Assembly: GCA_963680875.1 (NCBI GenBank)
Contig: OY804583.1
Coordinates: 35,515,331 to 35,579,330 of the forward strand
From: Bathymodiolus brooksi
Lineage: Eukaryota > Mollusca > Bivalvia > Mytilida > Modiolidae
Length of the DNA stretch: 64,000 nt
Reading direction: 5' to 3'
Part shown: piece by piece, positions 58,801 to 64,000 of the stretch
Layout of the letters: every line of letters begins with the position of its first letter
Position numbering within the stretch: the first letter of the stretch is position 1
Position numbers and translations under genes: made by a program
Notes under the pieces: generated by a model
Told to the model about the DNA's origin: nothing
Seen by the model: the letters and a program-made list of their open reading frames with translations, nothing else
Database searches by the model: none

Positions 58801-59413
58801 ACCAGAAGGGTGTGTCATAGATCAGTTTGTTATATCTCTCTTGCCTTTACTCACCTCATTCACCATCCCTGGTAAGAAGTTAGAATGAACTACAATAACC
58901 CAGGTCAACTAGAAATTAACTGACTAACACTGGTGTGTACAAGACTGAAAGTAAGCATATTTTTCATAGGTAACCATAGGTAGCAATAGCTGATTTTGGT
59001 CTATACTAGTTAGACCCATTGGTTTACTTGTATCAACAGACTTGACAACAAAATTATTTGTCTTTTGTATCTTTTGATTATGAGCATACCTGTTGAAGGT
59101 TATTGCAGAAACACTAATTTCGGTTTTATCGGGATATTTCGGTTTCTGCCACCAATACAACTGACCACCACAATATATCTGAAATATTGTTGAAAGTGGC
59201 GTTAAGTACCATAACACCTCCACCACCACCACCCCACAGTTCAACCACCTAATTTTCATATCTATATTTAATTTTGTACTAACATACCTTGAATGGTGCA
59301 TAAATCTCCTGTCCATTCAGAACCAGATGGACAAGTACAGACAAATGTTCCTGTATCTATATTTGATGAACATTGTGCACCATTCTGACATGGTGAAGAA
59401 TCACATGGATTAC
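40814..59413 (-). CDS. EGF-MAM-EGF-MAM extracellular protein gene (multi-exon, 5' end not found)
   Basis: Seen: ten minus-strand segments with AG acceptors, GT donors and compatible phases join into one reading frame coding EGF, MAM, EGF, MAM. Exons, 5' to 3': 59413-59288, 56560-56457, 54415-54283, 52525-52353, 50466-50388, 49027-48911, 46458-46367, 45655-45523, 42836-42664, 41602-41524. A probable last exon starts at 40824 with stop at 40816-40814. Each EGF shows six cysteines; each MAM shows four. Each MAM totals about 160 residues, the usual family size. Known: MAM and EGF modules occur in secreted or membrane-anchored adhesion proteins, usually stabilised by disulfides. Inferred: an extracellular adhesion or matrix protein; partner unknown. 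No transmembrane segment was seen, so with the proposed last exon it would be secreted. No start codon or signal peptide was recognised upstream of 59413; earlier exons may lie inside or beyond the satellite at 61-64 kb. Confidence 0.85.
41120..41205 (-). mobile_element. SINE 3' fragment
   Basis: TTAACGCCAATTTCAACAAT, TTTTATTGGTGGAGG, CACCCGGAGAA on the plus strand. Lies in the last intron of the EGF-MAM gene. Confidence 0.75.
41524..41602 (-). CDS. Exon: MAM domain 2, part 4
   Basis: 79 bp, phase 0 to phase 1. Differs from 50388-50466 at only a few bases. It encodes [18 protein letters not shown] and ends with T, so the last MAM cysteine needs GT from the next exon. Acceptor ATTGCAG, donor GTACGT. 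Confidence 0.85.
41748..42003 (-). mobile_element. tRNA-derived SINE, full-length-like
   Basis: TTTAACGCCACTGTCAACAA, CCACCGACCTGCCGCAAG, GGGATCCGAACTCACAAC (B box) to ATCACGGCCGAGACGG. Intronic. Confidence 0.85.
42440..42620 (-). mobile_element. Retroelement 3'-end fragment
   Basis: Minus-strand copy within a MAM 2 intron: CAACGATCTACAAAACAC, GACGAACCCCAATAAACTG, and CCTGCTCCACTAGTGGCATC on the plus strand. Confidence 0.75.
42664..42836 (-). CDS. Exon: MAM domain 2, part 3
   Basis: 173 bp, phase 1 to phase 0. It encodes [19 protein letters not shown] and SGNQGDQWH. Acceptor TTTGCAG, donor GTGAGT. Nearly identical to 52353-52525, and the similarity continues a short way into the intron after the donor. 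Confidence 0.88.
42915..43145 (+). repeat. 27-bp tandem repeat, about 8-9 copies
   Basis: Unit AACAGAACAATGCAGTAAG then TCATGCAT, with a few 30-bp variants (gcatggcgtaac). Located in the intron between MAM 2 parts 2 and 3, 80 bp from the part 3 acceptor. Confidence 0.95.
43146..43576. other. Intron sequence; possible old repeat near 43330-43420
   Basis: GGGGACATGCCCCCACATG and flanking AAATTTTGAAAT have the look of an old dispersed repeat; not identified. Confidence 0.35.
43577..43895 (+). mobile_element. tRNA-derived SINE with a tandemly duplicated 3' end
   Basis: GACGGGGCCATTGTGGCTG, B box GAGGTCGAATCCCGCTC, 3' end GGCGCTAAAGCACCATAAAA. The last 57 bp (from CAAAATAACTG) is repeated once in tandem. 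Confidence 0.85.
43960..44170 (+). repeat. Direct repeat pair, 156 bp apart
   Basis: GTGTACACACTAGTTTGAAA at 43967 and 44123, each followed by ACATA..ATAAATGACGAA. Confidence 0.8.
44196..44282 (-). other. 28-codon acidic open frame, unrecognised
   Basis: Minus-strand ATGGCGGACTCGG opens [15 protein letters not shown] and closes with TGA after 28 codons, in the intron between MAM 2 parts 2 and 3. The start context (AAT before ATGG) and the acidic composition resemble the N-terminus of some transposases or nuclear proteins. Most likely a relic or chance frame. Confidence 0.2.
44816..45500 (+). repeat. CCGT-rich dispersed repeat with four internal 139-151-bp units
   Basis: Starts CCCCTCGCCAACGAAG and CCGTCCGTCCTTCC; four tandem units begin AACATCCTTGTGAACACTC (44893, 45044, 45188, 45327). 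Ends GGCGAGAGGATACGTCACGC. The ends (ATCCCCTCGCC and GGCGAGAGGAT) are short inverted repeats. This type is, from memory, common in bivalves. Confidence 0.85.
45523..45655 (-). CDS. Exon: MAM domain 2, part 2
   Basis: 133 bp, phase 0 to phase 1. It encodes SGTGP...[11 protein letters not shown] and the [10 protein letters not shown] segment. Acceptor TTCAAG, donor GTAACT. Aligns without gaps to MAM 1 part 2, at much lower identity than parts 3 and 4. Confidence 0.85.
45983..46130 (-). mobile_element. CTCA-type SINE, 3' part only
   Basis: GTGAGTGATTGTTGCTTAAC, CTCAGCAATCGTGTAGCTAT, AGCTCACTGAAACAACAGTC. The tRNA head is missing. Confidence 0.75.
46367..46458 (-). CDS. Exon: MAM domain 2, part 1
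   Basis: 92 bp, phase 1 to phase 0. It encodes LYCDFED, the second cysteine (YTCPFD) and IFDWRLRT. Acceptor CATCAG, donor GTAATT. Twelve bases shorter than the MAM 1 counterpart, all in the first part. Too short and too interrupted to appear as a long open frame; found by searching for the CDFE motif. Confidence 0.8.
46535..46800 (-). mobile_element. SINE, second subfamily
   Basis: TTTAAATGCCACCCTCAGCA, GAAGCCGGAGTACGCAGAG, CACTTGCGGCTGC, GCACGAACCCATGCCATAT, GGCACCCAGGCCCC. Shares the 3' core with the main family but has a different tRNA-like head; 57138-57394 is the same subfamily. Confidence 0.8.
46823..48115 (-). pseudogene. 5'-truncated LINE: 3' part of reverse transcriptase, 3' UTR and (ATT)n tail
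   Basis: Seen: a 228-codon minus-strand frame (48104-47418) starting just before the catalytic YADDTQIY box of a non-LTR reverse transcriptase. It continues with [67 protein letters not shown] and [20 protein letters not shown]. The stretch after RNLGV (about 47810-47760) is out of register for some 20 codons and then returns, so two compensating indels are likely. After 47418 the expected [11 protein letters not shown] segment is present in another frame (near 47402). The 3' end has AAAGCGCTTAGAGTAAT, GCGCTATAAAAATG and an (ATT)n tail at 46853-46820. Known: this tail type is seen in CR1/L2-like LINEs. The first domains are missing: a dead 5'-truncated copy inside an intron. Confidence 0.85.
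48155..48430 (+). mobile_element. Short TIR element (MITE) interrupted by the SINE
   Basis: Left arm ACCTGTCTAAACCGAACCCT, right arm GGTCAGGTTTAGACAGATTT. Homologous to 53305-53480. Confidence 0.6.
48176..48307 (+). mobile_element. 5'-truncated SINE inserted into a MITE
   Basis: GTTTGTTAGTGACCTACAG to AAGTGACATTAAACCCCATA with tail ACCCTAACTCT. Target duplication AACCGAACCCTGA lies on both sides (48163-48175 and 48308-48320). Confidence 0.8.
48435..48705 (+). mobile_element. Two SINE fragments
   Basis: A head (GGACCATTGTGGTCGTGATC, TATGGTAGTTGG) at 48435-48480 and a 3' end (AACTGAAATATTGTTGAAAG, GGCGTTAAGCAC) at 48650-48695, with degenerate sequence between. Confidence 0.6.
48911..49027 (-). 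CDS. Exon: EGF-like domain 2
   Basis: 117 bp, symmetrical phase 1-1 EGF exon with six cysteines (DPC, FPC, GSC, YVC, SC, SQC) and NGGSC plus GWAG spacing. Acceptor CATCCAG, donor GTAGGC. It supplies the second and third bases of the last cysteine codon of MAM 1. Confidence 0.88.
49585..49800 (+). mobile_element. Retroelement 3'-end fragment
   Basis: Plus strand: CTTCCGGAGCACCTGAGTAC, TTAGTGGGGTTCCTGTTAC, GATCGTTGTTTGTCC, and CTTTGGTATCTTCCAACTG. Confidence 0.8.
49840..50045 (+). mobile_element. LINE 3' end with (AAT)n tail
   Basis: Plus strand AAAGCACTTAGAGTAATTT, ATAATGCGCTATATAAATAC then (AAT)n. This is the same 3' end as the LINE at 46823-48115, in opposite orientation. No coding sequence is left, and the left limit is uncertain. 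Confidence 0.65.
50125..50325 (+). mobile_element. Degenerate SINE
   Basis: GCCTATGAGTTCGACTCCAA (B box), CGATTGGTGGTTAACACTGA, ATATAACTGAACTATTGC. Confidence 0.6.
50388..50466 (-). CDS. Exon: MAM domain 1, part 4
   Basis: 79 bp, phase 0 to phase 1. It encodes [18 protein letters not shown] and ends one base into the codon of the last MAM cysteine, which EGF exon 2 completes (T + GT). Acceptor TTTGCAG, donor GTACGT. Without splicing the frame hits TAG just past the donor, which supports this border. Confidence 0.88.
50540..51790 (+). repeat. 104-bp tandem array, about 12 copies, in a MAM 1 intron
   Basis: Period 104 bp (GTGATTGTGGAGATAC at 50646, 50750 and onward). Units contain GGTTGGGAGTCCATTAAACG and CCAATCCAGTGTTCAGTAAG. 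Left copies are nearly identical; the last three diverge. Confidence 0.95.
51784..51860 (+). repeat. Intron segment duplicated from or to 48800-48882
   Basis: GATGTGATTGCTCGTTTTG, TTGATATTGGTGGAATTGTT and TTTCTTTTCATAAA match GATGTGATTATTCGTTTTA through TTTCTTTTCATAAA at 48801-48881. Confidence 0.75.
52022..52092 (+). mobile_element. Retroelement 3'-region fragment (short)
   Basis: Only GGAGCCACTAGTGGAGCAGG to CCAGAACACCTGAGCTCA remains. Confidence 0.65.
52353..52525 (-). CDS. Exon: MAM domain 1, part 3
   Basis: 173 bp, phase 1 to phase 0. It holds the third MAM cysteine ([10 protein letters not shown]), the GDLIVYAGE strand, and SGNQGEQWH, a hallmark of the family. Acceptor TTATTAG, donor GTGAGT. 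About 90% identical by eye to the MAM 2 exon at 42664-42836. Confidence 0.9.
52595..52835 (+). mobile_element. tRNA-derived SINE
   Basis: GGGGCCATGGCTATGCTCG, GAGTTGGAATCCCGCTAAAT, GCGAGGTGTACTTGATACAA, GGTTTCCTCCATC. The 3' end is degenerate. Confidence 0.75.
53305..53480 (+). mobile_element. Short TIR element (MITE), degenerate
   Basis: CTGTCTAAACAGAACTCCCA on the left, AAGTTTAGACTGGTTTCACT on the right, and inside GACAGGTGTTCGGTTTATAC, as in the 48155-48430 element. Confidence 0.55.
53887..54255 (+). repeat. Dispersed bivalve-type repeat
   Basis: CTAGAGGCTCAGTGGACTGA, GGCCTAGCTGTTTCAGAGAA, GAAAAGTTAACGGATGACAG, GACGATGGACGCC. From memory this wording recurs in mussel introns. It ends about 30 bp from the MAM 1 part 2 exon. 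Confidence 0.5.
54283..54415 (-). CDS. Exon: MAM domain 1, part 2
   Basis: 133 bp, phase 0 to phase 1. It encodes the GSTGP...MYYIYTEAS strand region and the PRQPEDNA turn typical of MAM domains. Acceptor CGACAG, donor GTAACT. Same length as the matching exon of MAM 2 at 45523-45655, but clearly diverged from it. Confidence 0.87.
54853..55530 (+). repeat. 38-bp tandem array, about 17 diverged copies, in a MAM 1 intron
   Basis: Unit ATAAGGGAGATAACTCTAAC, AGAATGTAAATTAAACAT. Many substitutions between copies, so older than the other arrays. Confidence 0.92.
55835..56030 (+). repeat. Dispersed repeat, copy 2 (AAAACGTAGATATC family)
   Basis: ATAAAAACATAGATATTAAA, CAAACGACACGTTTCTGGAA, AAAGGGCCTAAACAGAATAG, CACATATGCCTGAGGGAGG. 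Intronic. Confidence 0.7.
56457..56560 (-). CDS. Exon: MAM domain 1, part 1
   Basis: 104 bp, enters in phase 1 and leaves in phase 0. It encodes the MAM opening: TCDFEAG, then the second cysteine (ECVFHN), then FNWTVYT. Acceptor TTTCAG, donor GTAAGT. Joining to EGF 1 makes an Asp codon across the splice. Confidence 0.85.
56643..57022 (-). mobile_element. Second 5'-truncated copy of the same retroelement
   Basis: Minus strand carries the last codons ([18 protein letters not shown] sequence ending at TAA near 56922), then the same 3' region down to the ACCAAAGGGG end at about 56655. It shares the exact order of coding end and 3' UTR with 34500-35149, which shows that the short dispersed repeats are the 3' end of this retroelement. 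Lies in the first visible intron of the EGF-MAM gene. Confidence 0.8.
57138..57394 (-). mobile_element. SINE, second subfamily
   Basis: TTTAACGCCACATTCAGCAA, GTACCCGGAGAAAACCACC, CACTTGCGGCTGCGAGTC, GTGCGAACCCACGCCG, ending GCCACCCGAGCCC. Confidence 0.85.
57395..59287. other. Intron between EGF 1 and MAM 1, mostly unrecognised
   Basis: GGGACGAAGTCC at 58290 and GGGACTTCGTCCC at 58637 are inverted copies about 350 bp apart and may mark a small element. A 70-codon minus-strand frame (58719-58507) is not recognised and does not fit the exon phases. Confidence 0.4.
59130..59215 (+). mobile_element. SINE 3' fragment
   Basis: GGTTTCTGCCACCAATACAA to AAAGTGGCGTTAAGTACCAT, just downstream of the EGF 1 exon in gene orientation. 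Confidence 0.7.
59288..59413 (-). CDS. Exon: EGF-like domain 1
   Basis: 126 bp, phase 1 to phase 1, the classic symmetrical EGF exon. Six cysteines in EGF order (NPC, SPC, AQC, FVC, TC, DLC). Acceptor follows TTTGTAG, donor is GTATGT. It is the most upstream exon I could recognise. A slight expansion between cysteines 5 and 6 (PSGSEWTGD) distinguishes it from EGF 2. Confidence 0.85.
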
Positions 59414-59490
59414 CTACAAATAAACATATAAGTTTAGTGTTATTGTTGATGGCTTCGTAATTCTCAAGATTTTATATCTAAACATGTATG

Positions 59491-59588
59491 TTATTATTGA
59501 CAAAAGGTAATATTGATAATATTGTTAAACTTTCAGTTCGTCTTTACTTCCAGTTGTTTGTAGGAAGGCTCAAGTCTAATTTACAATA
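59491..59588 (+). repeat. 98-bp direct repeat, left copy
   Basis: TTATTATTGACAAAAGGTAA to CAAGTCTAATTTACAATA. Partner at 59837-59934. Confidence 0.85.
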
Positions 59589-59836
59589 GGGAACGACCAT
59601 TTAACTTGAAGGGGGGGTTATAGTTTTTTTCTAAAAATTTTGGTGGAGGAAAAAATATAATCTGATTCAGAGTTTTTGTCATATAACCTAATGTTAAATT
59701 CTGGAAAAAAAATTTGCGCTTTGCGCGACAAAAAAAATAAATATTCTAACTCTTGTGTTGTCAGAAATTTTTTTTCTGAACGAAACAAAAAACCATAACC
59801 CCCCCCCCCCACCCTTCAAGTTAAATGGTCCGTCCC
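59589..59836. mobile_element. Fold-back MITE with G-run ends
   Basis: Left GGGAACGACCATTTAACTTG then AAGGGGGGG; right CCCACCCTTCAAGTTAAATG then GTCCGTCCC. Bracketed by 98-bp direct repeats (59491-59588 and 59837-59934). Confidence 0.75.
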
Positions 59837-59934
59837 TTATTATTGACAAAAGGTAATATTGATAATATTGTTAAACTTTCAGTTCGTCTTTACCTCTAGT
59901 TGTTTGTAGGGGCTCAAGTCTTATTTACATTATT
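59837..59934 (+). repeat. 98-bp direct repeat, right copy
   Basis: Starts with the same TTATTATTGACAAAAGGTAA, immediately after the MITE end. Confidence 0.85.
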
Positions 59935-60082
59935 TGTGTTAGTTTGTGTAGAGTAGTGTCTAACACATATTGTGCTATGGTTTTGTTTTGTTGTATTCGT
60001 CTTGTGTTTCTCTGGATTGTCCATATTTGATTGCCCCTTCTGTATTCTCTTTCGGTTTATGTCATTGGTTAAAACTAGTATT

Positions 60083-60393
60083 AGGTATTTACACAGGCGC
60101 ATGGGGCATGGATTTCGTTTCCTCCTCCCCCATTTTTCTCTACTACCCCCCCCCTTTTTTCAAAATTTTCATATACTTATACTGTATCAGTCGAAAAACT
60201 GTGGACACAGAATACACGTATTATTCATGATGTATGACGTCTACTGATATTGTCAAATGAAGAAAAAACGAATGATTATGAAAATTTTGAAAAAGGAATG
60301 ATTTATATGGAAATTTTGAAAAAAGGGGGGGTAGTAGAGAAAAGGGGGGAGGAGGAAACGAAATCCATGCTCCATGCGCCTGTGGGTATTTAT
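60083..60393. repeat. Inverted repeat, arms about 90 bp
   Basis: Left arm 60083-60174 (ACACAGGCGCATGGGGCATG, GATTTCGTTTCCTCC, C-run); right arm 60305-60393 (G-run, GGAGGAAACGAAATCCATGC, GCGCCTGTGGGTATTTA). Loop about 130 bp. Confidence 0.85.
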
Positions 60394-60543
60394 ATCGGAA
60401 TGATGCTTATCTAAAAACAGATGGGGTTTGCCAGCAGGATAGTGTTTTATACCGGGAATTGCGATTTCATCGAATAACACAACTGATAGCCATGATATAA
60501 CTGTAATGCTAATAAGTAATGGGTGACATTGTCCTGTTGATAT

Positions 60544-61098
60544 AATACGGTTGTTTCCAATCATTTCCATTCCGTCAAAAGTTTCTTATTTTCGTCTGTC
60601 AGACCATGTGATTTTGATGGCATGTTAGGCACTGGGCTTCCAGTGTCAATGTACACAACGAAAACTCTAATCGATATGTGACGTTTCAACGTTCCTCAAT
60701 TTAACGAATTTTTAACATTATCTGTGAAAAACAGATGTCAAATTTAATTGTTTTATTTGTATCAAAGACTTCAATACATAGACAATTACTTCTTTAAAAT
60801 TAAATTTGATTTCTTCTTTATTTACTGCCGTCAGCATCATGAAAGGAAAACGATCTGTCTTGATATATATTTCTTATCAGATAGACAGTGGGGTACCAAA
60901 CCCCAGCATTTACTATGCCATTTTCTTGGCGTCTCTTATTACAATTATTTATAATCTACCGCATCTACGACTATGATATGTTGACGTTGTCACGGTAATA
61001 ACGTATACACCGGAAGTCGTCTGCCTAACATTTCAGACGTCAAGACATGAAAAAGATGGAACGTGGTCGGAATTGACATAATACGAAACAACCGTATT
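60544..61098. mobile_element. Candidate non-autonomous element with 14-bp inverted ends
   Basis: AATACGGTTGTTTC at 60544-60557 and GAAACAACCGTATT at 61085-61098. A 45-codon plus-strand frame (60839-60976) lies inside and is not recognised. No clear target duplication. Confidence 0.4.
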
Positions 61099-61202
61099 GT
61101 AATATGTTATATATGCATGATATTATGATAAATCATTTAAAAATAGATATAGCTAAAATGTTGTTGAAAGTCATGTTAAACAACTACAGTAGTTCTCCTG
61201 TT

Positions 61203-61700
61203 ATGATGCCATCTCTTCTGCAGTGTTTTTAAAAGAGGGCTGGGCTTCTCTTGAAGGGGACATTTTAGTAGTATTTCACTATCTCAGTGAATCAAAAATC
61301 CAGTCTGATAGAGATGGCCTTTGGTTAGGGTGGCCTTATAAGAGGGGGACAATTTAGTAGTACATTTGTAATTTACTCTCTCAGTGAATCAAAAAGCTGG
61401 TCTGATAGAGATGGCCTTTGGTTGGAGTGGCCTTATAAGAGGGGGACAATTTAGTAGTACATTTGTAATTTACTCTCTCAGTGAATCAAAAAGCTGGTCT
61501 GATAGAGATGGCCTTTGGTTGGAGTGGCCTTATAAGAGGGGGACAATTTAGTAGTACATTTGTAATTTACTCTCTCAGTGAATCAAAAATCTGGTCTGAT
61601 AGAGATGGCCTTTGGTTGGAGTGGGCTTATAAGAGGGGGACAATTTAATAGTATTTAGCTATCTCAGTGAATCAATAATCTGGTCTGATAGAGATAACCT
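61203..61700 (+). repeat. 97-bp tandem array, about 4.5-5 copies
   Basis: Period 97 bp, seen from GGGGGACAATTTAGTAG at about 61344, 61441, 61538 and 61635. Each unit contains GATGGCCTTTGGTTGGAGTG then GCCTTATAAGAG, which matches the 33-bp satellite that follows. Confidence 0.93.
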
Positions 61701-64000
61701 TTGGTGAGATTGGTCTTATAAGAGAGGTTGCCTTTGGTGGGAGTGGCCTTATAAGAGAGGTTGCCTTTGGTGAGAGTGGCCTTATAAGAGAGGTTACCTT
61801 TGGTGAGAGTGGCCTTATATTAAAGAGAGATTGCCTTTGGTGAGAATGGCCTTATAAGAGAGGCAGCCTTTGGTGAGAGTGGCCTTATAAGAGAGGTTGC
61901 CTTTGGTGAGAGTGGCCTTGTAAGAGATGTTGCCTTTGGTGAGAGTGGCCTTATAACAGAGGTTGCCTTTGGTGAGAGTGGCCTTATAAGTGAGGTTGCC
62001 TTTTGTGAGAGGTGGCCTTTCGTGGGAGTAGTCTTATAAGAGAGGTGGTCTTTGGTGGGAGTGGTCCTATAAGAGAGGTTGCCTTTGGTGAGAGTGGCCT
62101 TATAAGAGAGGTTGCCTTTGGTGAGAGTGTCCTTATAAGAGAGGTTGCCTTTGGTGGGAGTGGCCTTATAAGAGAGCTTGCCTTTGGTGAGAGTGCCCTT
62201 ATAAGAGATGTGGCCTTATAAGTGAGGTTTTCTTTTGTGAGAGTGGCCATATAAGAGAGGTTGCCTTTGGTGAGAGTGGCCTTATAAGAGAGGTGACCTT
62301 TGGTGAGAGTGCCCTTATAAGAGAATGTGCCTTTGGTGAGAGTGGCCTTATAAGTGAGGTTGCCTTTTGTGAGAGTGGCCTTATAAGAGAGGTTGCCTTT
62401 GGTGAGAGTGGCCTTATAAGATAGGTTGCCTTTGGTGGGAGTGGCCTTATAAGAGAGCTTGCCTTTGGTGAGAGTGCCCTTATAAGAGATGTGGCCTTAT
62501 AAGTGAGGTTTTCTTTTGTGAGAGTGGCCATATAAGAGAGGTTGCCTTTGGTGAGAGTGGCCTTATAAGAGAGGTGACCTTTGGTGAGAGTGCCCTTATA
62601 AGAGAATGTGCCTTTGGTGAGAGTGGCCTTATAAGTGAGGTTGCCTTTTGTGAGAGTGGCCTTATAAGAGAGGTTGCCTTTGGTGGGAGTGGCCCTATAA
62701 GAGAGGTGACCTTTGGTGGGAGTGGTCTTATAAGAGAGGTGGCCTTTGGTGGGAGTGGCCCTATAAGAGAGGTTGCCTTTGGTGAGAGTGATCATATAAG
62801 AGAGGTTGCCTTTGGTGAGAGTGGCCTTATAAGAGAGGCTGCCTTTGATGGGAGTGGACTTATATTAAAGTGAGGTTGCCTTTGGTGAGAGTGGCCTAAA
62901 AAGAGATGTGGCCTTATAAGTGAGGTTGCCTTTTGTGAGAGTGGCCTTATAAGAGAGGTTGCCTTTGGTGAGAGTGGCCTTATAAGAGATGTTGCCTTTG
63001 GTGAGAGTGGCCTTATAAGAGAGCTTCCCTTTGGTGAGAGTGGCCTTATAAGTGAAGTTGTCTTTTGTGAGAGTGGCCTTATAAGAGAGGTTGCCTTTGG
63101 TGAGAGTGGCCTTATAAGAGAGGCTGCCTTTGATGGGAGTGGACTTATATTAAAGTGAGGTTGCCTTTGGTGAGAGTGGCCTAAAAAGAGATGTGGCCTT
63201 ATAAGTGAGGTTGCCTTTTGTGAGAGTGGCCTTATAAGAGAGGTTGCCTTTGGTGAGAGTGGCCTTATAAGAGATGTTGCCTTTGGTGAGAGTGGCCTTA
63301 TAAGAGAGCTTCCCTTTGGTGAGAGTGGCCTTATAAGTGAAGTTGTCTTTTGTGAGAGTGGCCTTATAAGAGAGGTTGCCTTTGGTGAGAGTGGCCTTAT
63401 AAGTGAGGTTGTCTTTTGTGAGAGTGGCCTTATAAGAGAGGTTGCCTTTGGTGAGAGTGGCCTTATAAGAGAGGTTGCCTTTGGTGAGAGTGGCCTTATA
63501 AGAGAGGTTGCCTTTGGTGAGAGTGGCCTTATAAGTGAGGTTGCCATTTGTGAGAGTGGCCTTATAAGAGAGGTTGCCTTTGGTGGAAGTGGTCTTATAA
63601 GAGAGGTGGCCTTTGGTGGGAGTGGTCTTATAAGAGAGGTGGCCTTTGGTGGGAGTGGTCCTATAAGAGAGGTTGCCTTTGGTGAGAGTGGTCATATAAG
63701 AGAGGTTGCCTTTGGTGAGAGTGGCCTTATAAGAGAGGCTGCCTTTGATGGGAGTGGACTTATATTAAAGAGAGGTTGCCTTTGGTGAGAGTGGCCTTAT
63801 ATGCCTTTGGTGAGAGTGGCCTAAAAAGATATGTGGCCTTTGGTGAGAGTGGCCTTATAAGAGAGGTTGCCTTTGGTGAGAGTGGCCTTATAAGAGAGGT
63901 TACCTTTGGTGAGAGTGGCCTTATAAATAAGAGATGTTGCCTTTGGTGAGAGTGGCCTTATAAGAGAGGTTGCCTTTGGTGAGAGTGGCCTTATAAGTGA
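61700..64000 (+). repeat. 33-bp satellite array, about 70 copies, runs off the window
   Basis: Unit GAGAGGTTGCCTTTGGTGA, GAGTGGCCTTATAA. Variants (gcctttggtggg, ttgtgaga, ataagtgagg, atattaaag) recur in blocks; a block of about 300 bp near 62810-63110 recurs at 63110-63410. Since 33 is 11 codons, long open frames exist on both strands (minus strand repeats of KATSLIRPLSP, up to 251 codons) without any sign of real coding. Confidence 0.97.

Noticed and set aside
59970..60247. Overlapping plus-strand frames rich in Phe, Ser and Pro
   Set aside because: They run through the C-run arm of an inverted repeat and have no domain signal.

Overview
The window looks like nuclear DNA from a mollusc, most likely a bivalve. 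It is AT-rich and intron-bearing, and is packed with tRNA-derived SINEs whose 3' ends carry the mollusc-typical 'ggcgttaaac' signature, some of them with CTCA tails. It also holds CCGT-rich dispersed repeats and a retroelement 3' end that I associate with bivalve genomes. There are no bacterial-type operons. Genus cannot be fixed from the sequence alone.

Layout. 1-10.4 kb: transposon debris, including a frame-broken FLYWCH/MULE transposase (2.65-4.04 kb), a possible first exon of a DDE transposase whose splice donor runs straight into a 28-bp minisatellite, a 31-bp minisatellite, and SINEs. 11.06-31.66 kb: one uninterrupted array of a 49-bp satellite, about 420 copies and a third of the window, with kilobase-scale higher-order duplications. 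31.7-40.7 kb: AT-rich sequence with MITEs, SINEs, a 156-bp tandem array, the 3' end of a retroelement with coding sequence attached, and a terminal-inverted-repeat element whose ends carry a 53-bp tandem repeat. 40.75-59.41 kb: the only convincing host gene, on the minus strand. 59.4-64 kb: fold-back MITEs, then a 97-bp tandem repeat passing into a 33-bp satellite that runs off the window.

The gene. Ten exons with GT..AG borders and matching phases encode EGF-MAM-EGF-MAM, and an eleventh short exon probably gives the stop. All conserved cysteines of both EGF and both MAM domains are visible. The 5' end (start codon, signal peptide) was not found. Each MAM domain is split by introns in the same pattern (exon ends in phases 1-0-1-0-1). 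Exons 3 and 4 of the two MAM domains are nearly identical while exons 1 and 2 have diverged. Introns are full of SINEs, a LINE fragment, MITEs and five separate tandem arrays.

No complete autonomous mobile element and no bacterial-style defence or biosynthetic system is present. The most unusual items are the large 49-bp satellite with its nested duplications, the apparent birth of a 33-bp satellite from part of a 97-bp repeat, minisatellites that begin exactly at functional borders (a splice donor, a retroelement 3' end), SINEs with telomere-like tails, and two mobile elements bracketed by direct repeats of about 100 bp.
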